DNA of 64,000 nucleotides from a bacterium YEK0313. GTDB lineage: Bacteria > Pseudomonadota > Alphaproteobacteria > Rhizobiales > Phreatobacteraceae. The notes under the pieces were generated by a model. That model worked only from the letters and a program-made list of their open reading frames with translations, was not told the DNA's origin and did not search any database. The translations under genes and the position numbers were made by a program. The stretch covers positions 3,252,615 to 3,316,614 of the forward strand of contig CCMO02000001.1 of assembly GCA_000751295.2 (NCBI GenBank), written 5' to 3'. Position 1 is the stretch's first letter, and every line of letters starts with the position of its first letter. Below, one piece after another: positions 44,793 to 52,618 of the stretch.

Positions 44793-45725
44793 ATGGATCA
44801 CAGCTTGAACTTGCCGCCGCTCGATACCTTGCGCGCTTTCGAGGCGGCCGCCCGCGGCGGCAGCTTCTCGGCGGCGGCCGAGGCGCTCAACCTGACCCAT
44901 GGCGCGGTCAGCCGCCAGGTGGCGAAGCTCGAGCACTGGCTGGGCCTACGCGTTTTCGAGCGCAAGGCGCGCGGCGTCGCGCTGACGCCCGAGGGACAGC
45001 GCCTGTTCCAGCGCACCCAGCAGGCCTTTTCGCTGTTCGCCGACAGCGCCGATCGCTGGACCGAGCCGCGCGGCGCCGCGGTCGTGCGCTTCAGCGCCAC
45101 GCCCTCGGTCTGCTCGCTCTGGCTGATGCCGCGCTGGCAGCGGCTCGAGAGCGGTGATCCCTTGCTGCGCATCGTGCTGCAGGTCGACCACCGTCGCGTC
45201 GATCTCAGCGACGAGGGCATCGACCTCGCCATCCGCTGCGGCCGGGGCGGCGCGCCGGGCCGCGTCTCCGAGCAGCTCTTCGAGGAATGGTGCTATCCGG
45301 TCGCTTCGCCGGCGCTTGCCGCCGCGATCGGGCAGGGCGGCCCGGAACGCCTGCTGGACCAGCCGCTGATCCATGATTCCGACGCCGCAGGCTGGCGCGC
45401 CTGGTTCAACGCCCAGGGCCTCGACTACCGTCCGCGCCCGCAGGACCGCCGGTTCGAGGACTACAACCTGGTGCTCGACGCCGCGGCGTGCGGGCTCGGC
45501 GTCGCGCTGGCGCGTCCGCCACTTGCGCAGGCCCAGCTCGATGCCGGCCGCATCGCGGTGGTCGATCCGCGAACTGCGCTGAACCCGGTCTCCTACTGGC
45601 TCGACCGGCCGGTCGGCCAGCCGCGGCCGGCGGCGGTTGCGCTCGCCGGGCGGATCGCGGATGAAGCGGGTCTGCCCGCGGCACGCCTCGCGGCGTTCCT
45701 GAAAACCGAACTTCGCGCAGCCTGA
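44793..45725 (+). CDS. LysR-family regulator, GcvA-like
   Basis: This 310-residue LysR protein has the N-terminal winged helix-turn-helix LNLPPLDTLRAFEAAARGGS and EALNLTHGAVSRQVAKLEHW, followed by the periplasmic-binding-like effector domain. The LPPLxxLRAFEAAAR start is typical of the GcvA/AmpR subgroup. A GTG six bases earlier is also in frame. It diverges from the EamA transporter, a standard LysR-target pairing. Confidence 0.92.
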   Translation: MDHSLNLPPLDTLRAFEAAARGGSFSAAAEALNLTHGAVSRQVAKLEHWLGLRVFERKARGVALTPEGQRLFQRTQQAFSLFADSADRWTEPRGAAVVRFSATPSVCSLWLMPRWQRLESGDPLLRIVLQVDHRRVDLSDEGIDLAIRCGRGGAPGRVSEQLFEEWCYPVASPALAAAIGQGGPERLLDQPLIHDSDAAGWRAWFNAQGLDYRPRPQDRRFEDYNLVLDAAACGLGVALARPPLAQAQLDAGRIAVVDPRTALNPVSYWLDRPVGQPRPAAVALAGRIADEAGLPAARLAAFLKTELRAA

Positions 45726-45731
45726 TCCCCG

Positions 45732-46358
45732 ATGCCCGACCGATCCCCATCAGTCCGCCCCGCGCCGCCGGAACCGGCGCGCCCGACGGGCATCGTGGTC
45801 GAAGGTCACGCCATCGTTTCGGTCGAGGGCATGATCGCCGCCCGGGACGGCAGCATGCCGCAGGCCCTGATGAACGATGCCGACTGGCGCATCTTCCAGG
45901 CGGCCCTCGATCGTGCTGCGCTGGTGGTGCTCGGCCGTCTCGGCCATGTCAGGCATACCAATCCCGGCCGGCGCCGGCTGGTGCTGACCACTTCCGTCGC
46001 TGGGCTTGCCGCCGACCCCGCGGACGCCAGGGCGCATTTGTGGAACCCGGCGCATGCGACATTTTACCATGTGCTGGAAAGGCTGGGGATCGATGCCGGC
46101 ACCGTGGCGGTGACCGGCGGCACCGGCGTCTTCGATCACTTCCTCGGGATCGGCTACGACCGTTTCCTTCTCTCGCGGGCTCCCGCGGCCCATATTCCGG
46201 AAGGGCGTCCGTGCTTTAGCGGCGGCCCGCCGGAGGCGGTGCTGGCCGGTCACGGCCTTGCGCCGGTCGGAACCCGCCTGATCGATGCCTCGGCCGGGGT
46301 GACGCTCACCACCTGGCGGCGCGCCGCGGTTGCGGCAGGTCGCCGACAGATGCCCTAG
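45732..46358 (+). CDS. Dihydrofolate-reductase-like (RibD C-terminal superfamily) protein
   Basis: This 208-residue protein resembles the DHFR/RibD-C fold. It has a start strand HAIVSVEGMIAARDG, then RAALVVLGRLGHVRHTNPGR, a strand VLTTSVAGL and a nucleotide-loop-like VAVTGGTGVFDHFLGIGYD. It lacks the full set of folate-site residues of true DHFR. It follows the LysR gene by six bases, suggesting one transcript. A role as an NADPH-dependent reductase is plausible but unproven. Confidence 0.72.
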   Translation: MPDRSPSVRPAPPEPARPTGIVVEGHAIVSVEGMIAARDGSMPQALMNDADWRIFQAALDRAALVVLGRLGHVRHTNPGRRRLVLTTSVAGLAADPADARAHLWNPAHATFYHVLERLGIDAGTVAVTGGTGVFDHFLGIGYDRFLLSRAPAAHIPEGRPCFSGGPPEAVLAGHGLAPVGTRLIDASAGVTLTTWRRAAVAAGRRQMP

Positions 46359-46389
46359 CGGGCAGCCGGAGCCGTGCCTATTATTAGCC

Positions 46390-46405
46390 TCAAGCTTCGG
46401 CTTGA
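46390..46405. terminator. TTCG-loop hairpin downstream of the DHFR-like gene
   Basis: TCAAGC and GCTTGA arms enclose TTCG, an exceptionally stable RNA tetraloop, 31 bases after the stop of the DHFR-like gene and about 160 before clpS. No U-tract follows. It may be an RNA-stabilising or weak termination structure. Confidence 0.4.
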
Positions 46406-46566
46406 ATGGGGTCGGCCTCCTTGCATGATTCTGGCATCCGTTCCGTCGACAGGCTCATTTCGGGCACCTCGGGCCACCGGGGCGCGAGCACACAATGACT
46501 GACAACGCAGTGCTGATTCAGACTGGCTTTCTACTGTCGCCACGGGCCGCAGGCTCTGCTGTCACG

Positions 46567-46902
46567 ATGGCGGGCAAACGCGACGAGCGGGACCAGGACC
46601 CCGGAGGGCCGGGGACATCGGTCATCACGAAGACGCGTCCGCAGACCAAGCGGCCGAACCTCTACAGGGTGCTGCTGCTGAACGACGACTACACGCCGAT
46701 GGAGTTCGTGGTGCACGTGCTGCAGAAGTTCTTCAACAAGAACGGCGACGACGCCACCCGCATCATGCTGCACGTTCACCAGCACGGCGTCGGCGAGTGC
46801 GGCGTCTTCACCTACGAGGTTGCCGAGACCAAGGTGACCCAGGTGATGGATTTCGCGCGCAAGCATCAGCATCCGCTGCAATGCGTGATGGAGAAGAAGT
46901 AG
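46567..46902 (+). CDS. clpS: ClpS, ClpA adaptor for the N-end rule
   Basis: This 111-residue adaptor binds N-degron substrates and hands them to ClpAP. The core is LYRVLLLNDDYTPMEFVVHV, with the N-degron-binding Asp-Asp, followed by MLHVHQHGVGECGVFTYEVA and the C-terminal helix. The flexible N-terminal tail (residues 1-30) is charged. The start is uncertain: 46567 gives a typical length, while 46495 would add 24 residues unlike ClpS. clpA follows 50 bases downstream. Confidence 0.93.
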   Translation: MAGKRDERDQDPGGPGTSVITKTRPQTKRPNLYRVLLLNDDYTPMEFVVHVLQKFFNKNGDDATRIMLHVHQHGVGECGVFTYEVAETKVTQVMDFARKHQHPLQCVMEKK

Positions 46903-46952
46903 CCTTCAGGTTTCGTGTCCCCGTCGACGCATTGATATTTCAAGAGGTTCCC

Positions 46953-49442
46953 TTGCCCTCATTTTCTCGCAGTCTGGAACAATCGCTTCATCGGGCACTG
47001 GCGCTCGCCAACGAGCGCCGGCACGAATATGCGACGCTCGAGCACCTGCTTCTGGCGCTGGTCGAGGACCAGGACGCCGCGGCCGTCATGAAGGCCTGCA
47101 GCGTCGACCTCGAAAAGCTGCGCAAGAGCCTGGTCGGCTACATCGACGCCGAGCTCGAAAATCTCATCACCGACGGCTCGGAGGATTCCAAGCCGACCGC
47201 CGGCTTCCAGCGCGTCATCCAGCGCGCGGTCATTCATGTCCAGTCGTCGGGCCGCGAGGAGGTGACGGGCGCCAATGTCCTCGTCGCAATCTTCGCCGAA
47301 CGCGAGAGCCACGCGGCCTATTTCCTGCAGGAGCAGGACATGACGCGCTACGACGCGGTCAACTACATCTCGCACGGCATCGCCAAGCGCGCCGGCCTGT
47401 CTGAGCCGCGCCTGCCCAAGGGCGCCGACGAGCCCGAAGAGGCCAAGGACAAGACGACCGAGGAAAAGAAGAAGGGCGACGCCCTCGACACCTATTGCGT
47501 CAACCTGAACAAGAAGGCGCGCGAAGGCCGGATCGACCCGCTGATCGGCCGCGACACGGAGATCAGCCGCACCATCCAGGTCCTGTGCCGCCGGCAGAAG
47601 AACAACCCGCTGTTTGTCGGTGACCCGGGCGTCGGCAAGACCGCCATCGCCGAGGGCCTCGCCAAGCGCATCGTCGAGAACGATGTGCCTGAAGTGCTGC
47701 GCGATGCCACGGTGTTCTCGCTCGACATGGGCACGCTGCTCGCCGGCACCCGCTACCGCGGCGACTTCGAGGAGCGGCTGAAGCAGGTCATCAAGGAGGT
47801 GGAAGCCCACCCCAAGGCGATCATGTTCATCGACGAGATCCACACGGTGATCGGCGCCGGCGCCACCTCCGGCGGCGCGATGGATGCCTCCAACCTCCTG
47901 AAGCCGGCGCTCGCCCAGGGCACGCTGCGCTGCATGGGCTCGACCACCTACAAGGAATACCGCCAGTATTTCGAGAAGGATCGGGCGCTGGTGCGCAGGT
48001 TCCAGAAGATCGACGTCAACGAGCCCTCGGTGCCCGATACGATCGAGATCCTCAAGGGCCTGAAGACCACCTTCGAGACCTATCACCGCCTGCGCTACAC
48101 CAACGAGGCGATCAAGGCCGCGGTGGAGCTGTCGGCGCGCTACATCCATGACCGCAAGCTGCCGGACAAGGCGATCGACGTGATCGACGAGTCGGGTGCG
48201 GCCCAGATGCTGGTGCCGGAAGCCAAGCGCAAGAAGGTGATCGGGCTGAAGGAGATCGAGGCGACGATCGCCACCATGGCGCGCATCCCGCCCAAGACCG
48301 TCTCCAAGGACGATGCCGAGATCCTGCGCAACATCGAGACCACGCTGAAGCGGGTCGTCTATGGCCAGGACAAGGCGATCGAGGCGCTGTCCGCATCGAT
48401 CAAGCTCGCCCGCGCGGGCTTGCGCGAGCCGGAAAAGCCGATCGGCAACTACCTGTTCTCCGGCCCGACCGGCGTCGGCAAGACCGAGGTCGCCAAGCAG
48501 CTCGCCTCCGTTCTCGGCGTGCAGCTGCTGCGCTTCGACATGTCGGAATATATGGAGCGCCACACCGTTTCGCGGCTGATCGGCGCGCCTCCTGGCTATG
48601 TCGGCTTCGATCAGGGCGGCCTGTTGACCGACGGCGTCGATCAGAACCCCTATTGCGTGCTGCTGCTCGACGAGATCGAGAAGGCCCATCCGGATCTGTT
48701 CAATATCCTCCTGCAGATCATGGATCATGGCAAACTCACCGATCACAACGGCAAGTCGGTCGATTTCCGCAATGTCATCCTGATCATGACCACCAATGCG
48801 GGTGCGGCCGACCTCGCAAAGCCGGCGATCGGCTTCACGCGCACCAAGCGCGTCGGCGACGATACCGAAGCGATCAACCGGCTGTTCGCGCCGGAATTCC
48901 GCAACCGTCTGGATGCGGTGATCGCCTTCGGCCACCTCTCGTCCGAGGTGATCGGCAATGTCGTCGAGAAGTTCGTCATGCAGCTCGAGGCGCAGCTCGC
49001 CGACCGCCAGGTGACGATCGAGCTGTCGCCGGACGCCAAGGAATGGCTGATCGAGCGCGGCTACGACGAACAGATGGGCGCGCGGCCGATGGCTCGCGTG
49101 ATCCAGGAATATATCAAGAAGCCGCTGGCCGAGGACCTGCTGTTCGGCCGGCTGAAGAATGGCGGCCATGTCCGCGTGATCGTCGAGAAGGACGAGGAGG
49201 GCTTCCCCGTTCTCGGCTTCGATCACCCGCAGGGCCCGGTCACCCCGAAGCCCGAGCCGGTGGCGCCGGACGTCCGCGCCATCGTCAAGCGGGCGAGCGT
49301 CAAGCGCAGCGCCGCCAAGGCGGCGCCGAAGCGCAAGCCGCGCGGCAGCGGCAAGGGTGGCGGCCAGGGCGGCCTGCCGGTGCCGGTCGAGCCGAAGCGG
49401 CCGTCCGGCTCCGTGCCGAAGGTTCCGCTCAAGACCGAATGA
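46953..49442 (+). CDS. clpA: ClpA, ATP-dependent Clp protease ATPase subunit
   Basis: This 829-residue AAA+ unfoldase feeds proteins into ClpP. The double Clp-N repeat (MPSFSRSLEQSLHRALALAN onward) precedes ATPase domain 1 (GDPGVGKTAIAEGLAKRI) and domain 2 (GPTGVGKTEVAKQLASVL). Translation starts at TTG 46953, with AAGAGG five bases upstream. The last 65 or so residues form a Lys/Arg/Pro/Gly-rich tail (AAPKRKPRGSGKGGGQGG) beyond the usual C-terminus of about 760 residues. Confidence 0.96.
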   Translation: MPSFSRSLEQSLHRALALANERRHEYATLEHLLLALVEDQDAAAVMKACSVDLEKLRKSLVGYIDAELENLITDGSEDSKPTAGFQRVIQRAVIHVQSSGREEVTGANVLVAIFAERESHAAYFLQEQDMTRYDAVNYISHGIAKRAGLSEPRLPKGADEPEEAKDKTTEEKKKGDALDTYCVNLNKKAREGRIDPLIGRDTEISRTIQVLCRRQKNNPLFVGDPGVGKTAIAEGLAKRIVENDVPEVLRDATVFSLDMGTLLAGTRYRGDFEERLKQVIKEVEAHPKAIMFIDEIHTVIGAGATSGGAMDASNLLKPALAQGTLRCMGSTTYKEYRQYFEKDRALVRRFQKIDVNEPSVPDTIEILKGLKTTFETYHRLRYTNEAIKAAVELSARYIHDRKLPDKAIDVIDESGAAQMLVPEAKRKKVIGLKEIEATIATMARIPPKTVSKDDAEILRNIETTLKRVVYGQDKAIEALSASIKLARAGLREPEKPIGNYLFSGPTGVGKTEVAKQLASVLGVQLLRFDMSEYMERHTVSRLIGAPPGYVGFDQGGLLTDGVDQNPYCVLLLDEIEKAHPDLFNILLQIMDHGKLTDHNGKSVDFRNVILIMTTNAGAADLAKPAIGFTRTKRVGDDTEAINRLFAPEFRNRLDAVIAFGHLSSEVIGNVVEKFVMQLEAQLADRQVTIELSPDAKEWLIERGYDEQMGARPMARVIQEYIKKPLAEDLLFGRLKNGGHVRVIVEKDEEGFPVLGFDHPQGPVTPKPEPVAPDVRAIVKRASVKRSAAKAAPKRKPRGSGKGGGQGGLPVPVEPKRPSGSVPKVPLKTE

Positions 49443-49469
49443 CGCGCGAGCGACCTGCTTGACCGATCC

Positions 49470-49501
49470 GAGCCCCGGCCCAGTGCCGGGGCTCCGCTTT
49501 T
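49470..49501 (+). terminator. Rho-independent terminator of clpS-clpA
   Basis: A perfect 10-base stem, GAGCCCCGGC and GCCGGGGCTC, with a CCAGT loop is followed by CGCTTTT. It lies 28 bases after the clpA stop. This is the clearest intrinsic terminator in the window. Confidence 0.85.
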
Positions 49502-49595
49502 GGAAGGGCGACCCCGTCGGACCGCACGCGGAATGGGCCACATGCATGGGCGGATCTTGCCTTCCTGCCGCGGACCGCGAATTTTGGCGGCGGTC

Positions 49596-50336
49596 ATGAC
49601 CACCGCATCGCCCCCCCAAACGATCTCGCAGGCCGGCTGGTACCGCCGGGGCCTCAGGCAGTCGGCCGGCCTGCCCGCCGTGATCCTGGCGGCGACCTTC
49701 ATCGGCATCGGCTCGGTCTGCGCCGATTTCGGCATGCCGCTCGCCTGGGCCATGCTCGCGACCCTGCTCATCTGGGCGGGACCGGCCCACCTCATTCTGG
49801 TCAACGGCCTCGGCACCGGCGCCACCTGGCTCGCGGTCGGGCTGACGGTTGGCCTGTCCTCGGTGCGGCTCCTGCCCATGGTCGTGTCGCTCATGCCCTA
49901 TCTGCGCACCGACAGGCGGCGCCACCCGCTGATCATGATCCTCTGCACGCACATGGTGGCGATCTCGATCTGGGTCGAAGGCCTCAGGCTGCTGCCTTCG
50001 GTCGACAGCGAGGGCAGGGTGCCCTTCTTTCTCGGGCTGGCGACCGGCCTGCTCGCCTCGGCGACCCTTGCCACCGCCGCCGGCTACGGCCTTGCCGGCA
50101 TCATTCCCCATGCCTTCGCGGCCGGGCTCTTGTTCCTGACCCCGATCTTTTTCCTTCTGTCGCTGTTCACCACGGCCCGCACTTTGTCCGACCGGCTGGC
50201 CATCGGCATCGGCATTGGCGGGCTGCCGCTCGCCTCGCTCGCCGGCGATGGCCTCGAACTGCTCTGGGCGGGGCTCGGCGGCGGCACGCTGGCCTATCTC
50301 GCCGCACGGCTTCTGCGGCCGAGGGCCGCGGCATGA
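49596..50336 (+). CDS. azlC: AzlC-family branched-chain amino acid exporter, large subunit
   Basis: This 246-residue membrane protein has the AzlC pattern: LRQSAGLPAVILAATFIGIG, WAGPAHLILVNGLG, SSVRLLPMVVSLMPYLR and several C-terminal helices. AzlC and AzlD form an exporter of branched-chain or similar amino acids. The ATG at 49596 has only a weak GGCGG site. Its stop overlaps azlD by four bases. It sits after the clpA terminator, so it should have its own promoter. Confidence 0.88.
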   Translation: MTTASPPQTISQAGWYRRGLRQSAGLPAVILAATFIGIGSVCADFGMPLAWAMLATLLIWAGPAHLILVNGLGTGATWLAVGLTVGLSSVRLLPMVVSLMPYLRTDRRRHPLIMILCTHMVAISIWVEGLRLLPSVDSEGRVPFFLGLATGLLASATLATAAGYGLAGIIPHAFAAGLLFLTPIFFLLSLFTTARTLSDRLAIGIGIGGLPLASLAGDGLELLWAGLGGGTLAYLAARLLRPRAAA

Positions 50337-50683
50337 CGCTCGTCGGCAGCGACCTGACGCCCTATCTTGCGCTGATCATCGCCGGCTTCCTGCCGAGCGA
50401 GGTCTGGCGCTGGCTCGGCCTGGTGCTTGGCCGCGGCCTGAACGAAGGCTCGGAGATCCTGCTGTGGGTGCGGGCGGTTGCCACCGCGACGCTCGCAGCG
50501 GTCGTCGCCAAGCTTGCCTTCTATCCCGCCGGCGTGCTCGCCGGGCTGCCGCTCGGCTGGCGCGCCGGCGCCATTGCCGCCGGCGTCGCGGCCTATTGGC
50601 TCGCCCCCCGCTCGGTGCTGGCGGGCGTCGCCGTGGCCGAAGTCATCGTGGTCGGCTCGGCCTTCTGGCTCGGACTGAGGTGA
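50333..50683 (+). CDS. azlD: AzlD-family branched-chain amino acid exporter, small subunit
   Basis: This 116-residue protein with about four helices is typical of AzlD: YLALIIAGFLPSEVWRWLGL at the start, VRAVATATLAAVVAKLAFYP, then two more helices. It is translationally coupled to azlC through an ATGA overlap. The two subunits are expected to act together in the inner membrane. Confidence 0.87.
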   Translation: MTLVGSDLTPYLALIIAGFLPSEVWRWLGLVLGRGLNEGSEILLWVRAVATATLAAVVAKLAFYPAGVLAGLPLGWRAGAIAAGVAAYWLAPRSVLAGVAVAEVIVVGSAFWLGLR

Positions 50684-50767
50684 GGGGCGGGTGGTGAATG
50701 GCGCGTAGGGATGCCGCCGCACGCGTCAGCTATCGTCCGTCCCCTCCGCGGCCTTGCCCGCCATTCG

Positions 50768-51205
50768 CTATTCGCCGCCACCGAGAGCAGCACGGATCTT
50801 TTCGGCATGCTGCGCGAGAACCGCGGGATCGGCCATCGCGCCGGTATGTGGGCGCAGGGCGACGCCTTCCCAGCGCGGCAGCACATGGACGTGGATGTGG
50901 AAGACGACCTGGCCACCGGCGCTTTCGTTGAACTGCTGGATGGTCAGGCCGTCGGCGCCCATGCCGGCCTTCACGGCCTTGCCGACGATCTGCGTCGCCT
51001 TGGCGAGCTCGGCGAGGTCGTCGGGCGCAATGTCCAGGAGGTTGCGGGCCGGGCTTTTCGGGATCACCAGAACATGGCCGTCGGCACGCGGCATGATGTC
51101 CATGAAGGCCAGGACCCGGTCGGTCTCGTAGACCTTGGTGGCCGGCAGTTCGCCCCGGAGAATGCGGGCGAAGATATTGCTGGAATCGTAGGCGGGCACG
51201 GACAT
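50768..51205 (-). CDS. HIT-family (histidine triad) nucleotide hydrolase
   Basis: This 145-residue protein has the start YDSSNIFARILRGELPATKV and the HIT catalytic motif variant VVFHIHVHVLPRW (H-x-H-x-H), with VLVIPKSPARNLLD in the middle. Such HinT/Fhit-like proteins cleave AMP from small adenylylated compounds. It converges with azlCD and stands as a single transcription unit. Confidence 0.93.
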   Translation of the reverse strand: MSVPAYDSSNIFARILRGELPATKVYETDRVLAFMDIMPRADGHVLVIPKSPARNLLDIAPDDLAELAKATQIVGKAVKAGMGADGLTIQQFNESAGGQVVFHIHVHVLPRWEGVALRPHTGAMADPAVLAQHAEKIRAALGGGE

Positions 51206-51281
51206 GAAAACACCCTCGCGCTGGTCTGTGCGAGGGTGTCGCAGGCCGTCAGGCGGCCGTCAAGCGAGGTCGGCGCAGGGC

Positions 51282-51590
51282 TTACCAGACGCGATAGAGG
51301 CGGCAGACGCGGCCATAGCCGGTCCAGAAGCAGCGCCGCACCAGCCGCGGCCGGCGCCGGTAGACATAGACCGGACGACGGTAATAGTAGCGGCGATAAT
51401 AATATTGCATCTCGCGCGGCTCGGCGGCCGGCGTAGCGCTCAGGCTCTCGCGCAGCCCCGCAACCGTGGTCGGCGTGTTCGCGGCAGACTGAGCCCCGGC
51501 AGCGACGGGCGCGGCCTCGGCCCGGCTTGCGGCAACGCCAGCGGCTGCAGCGCCGGCAATGACGGCCAGGAACGAACGACGATCAAGCAT
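51282..51590 (-). CDS. Small Tat-signal protein with a Tyr/Arg-rich tail (paralogue 1)
   Basis: I do not recognise a named family. The 102-residue product has a twin-arginine signal (MLDRRSFLAVIAGAAAAGVA), an alanine-rich linker and the motif AEPREM at 56-61. The tail is dominated by Tyr and Arg (QYYYRRYYYRRPVYVYRRR), then Cys87 and Cys96 in RRCFWTGYGRVCRLY. The ATG at 51590 has GGAG six bases upstream. Two paralogues follow at 51778 and 52192 with the same signal and EPxEM but different tails. It is probably exported; its role is unknown. Confidence 0.75.
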   Translation of the reverse strand: MLDRRSFLAVIAGAAAAGVAASRAEAAPVAAGAQSAANTPTTVAGLRESLSATPAAEPREMQYYYRRYYYRRPVYVYRRRPRLVRRCFWTGYGRVCRLYRVW

Positions 51591-51777
51591 GGGCATCTCC
51601 AGAACGTATCAGGCTTCGGGATTCCGTGACGCGGGCCATCCTACGGAATGCGCGTTGCCTAGCATCGGTATGTTTCCCGTCTGTGTCGGATAATTTCAGC
51701 AAATGGTTGCCGGCGCCTGACCATGGCCGGCGCCGGCCGGATGCTGCTGGCCATGTCGGCCCGCGGTGGCGCGCGCC

Positions 51778-52041
51778 TTACCAGTAGCCGCGGCGCCAGT
51801 AGCGGCGGCGCCAATAGCGCCTGCGCCAGCCCCAGCGACGGCGGCGACGCCAGTACCAGTATTGCATTTCGCGGGGTTCGGCGCCTGTCGCCTGCGCGGC
51901 GGAGGTCCCGGCGGAAGGCGTGCCCGGCGGCAGGGCCGACGGCGCAGCGGGGGTCAGGACCGGACCGGCTTCCGCAGCGGCGGTGCCAGCGAGCGCGGCA
52001 GCACCGGCGAGGAGTACCAGAAATGTACGACGATGCAGCAT
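51778..52041 (-). CDS. Small Tat-signal protein with a Trp/Arg-rich tail (paralogue 2)
   Basis: This 87-residue protein shares with its neighbours the start MLHRRTFLVLLAGAAALAG and a proline/alanine linker. AEPREM (54-59) leads directly into QYWYWRRRRRWGWRRRYW, built almost only from Trp, Tyr and Arg. GGAGG lies seven bases before the ATG. No cysteine is present. The tail would be strongly basic and aromatic, suitable for binding polyanions, membranes or peptidoglycan, but this is speculation. Its own intergenic gap (187 bases to the next gene) suggests a separate promoter. Confidence 0.72.
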   Translation of the reverse strand: MLHRRTFLVLLAGAAALAGTAAAEAGPVLTPAAPSALPPGTPSAGTSAAQATGAEPREMQYWYWRRRRRWGWRRRYWRRRYWRRGYW

Positions 52042-52191
52042 GTCAATTCCTCCACGATGAATTGGCTGAGCGCCCCATTGTCGCGATACTACACATTCCC
52101 TTGCGGCAGTTCGTCTGGATATTCCCGTAGAACGTTCGGAAATCAAGAAGACGCCCGGCATCGCGAGGATGCCGGGCGGTCACCGCATCGC

Positions 52192-52467
52192 TCAGTGGCG
52201 ATGCCGGCGGTGGTGCCGGTGATGGCGATGCCTGTGATGCCGGTGGCGATGATGGCGATGGCCGTGGCGGTGCCCATGCCGATGACCATGGCGGTGGCCA
52301 TGCATTTCGACCGGCTCGGCCGCGGCCGGCTCGGCGGACGTCGCGGCGGGAGCAGGGGTCAGGGTCTCGGCGACGAGCGGGGCGGCCTCGGCGGCCTTGC
52401 TCCCGGCGATTGCGGCGGCCGCGACACCACCGACCAGGGTGGCGAAGAAAGCGCGACGATCCAACAT
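52192..52467 (-). CDS. Small Tat-signal protein with a His/Arg-rich tail (paralogue 3)
   Basis: This 91-residue protein has the same signal type (MLDRRAFFATLVGGVAAAAI) and a linker. The motif EPVEM (51-55) is followed by a tail of His, Arg and Gly only (HGHRHGHRHGHRHGHRHHRH and on to the end). AAGGAGAGG precedes the ATG. Such a tail would bind zinc, nickel or copper. The tail is encoded by a degenerate run of CAT/CGC/GGC-type codons, which is prone to expansion. Translation of this stretch is supported by the shared signal and EPxEM motif, not by a known domain. Confidence 0.72.
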   Translation of the reverse strand: MLDRRAFFATLVGGVAAAAIAGSKAAEAAPLVAETLTPAPAATSAEPAAAEPVEMHGHRHGHRHGHRHGHRHHRHRHHRHRHHRHHRRHRH

Positions 52468-52618
52468 GGAACCTCTCCTTGTGACGATGTCGGACGATCC
52501 GACTGCGGCCAGAATGAGCCGCGCAATCTGAACTGCCAATATCGCAAGCGTTTATCTGGCGTTCAGAAACCGCAGCCTTGCCAGGCGAATCGACTGGATG
52601 TTTACCGGCTATTCACCG

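Noticed and set aside
46495..46566. A 24-residue N-terminal extension of ClpS starting at 46495
   Set aside because: The extra residues do not look like ClpS and there is no good ribosome site. The choice remains uncertain.
46959..50111. A 1050-codon open frame on the minus strand across clpA and azlC
   Set aside because: It crosses two well-supported genes and a strong terminator and has no protein-like domain pattern.
52192..52310. A short CRISPR-like or tandem DNA repeat array
   Set aside because: The repetition is a codon run within one reading frame. It has no 25-40 base repeats and no unique spacers.
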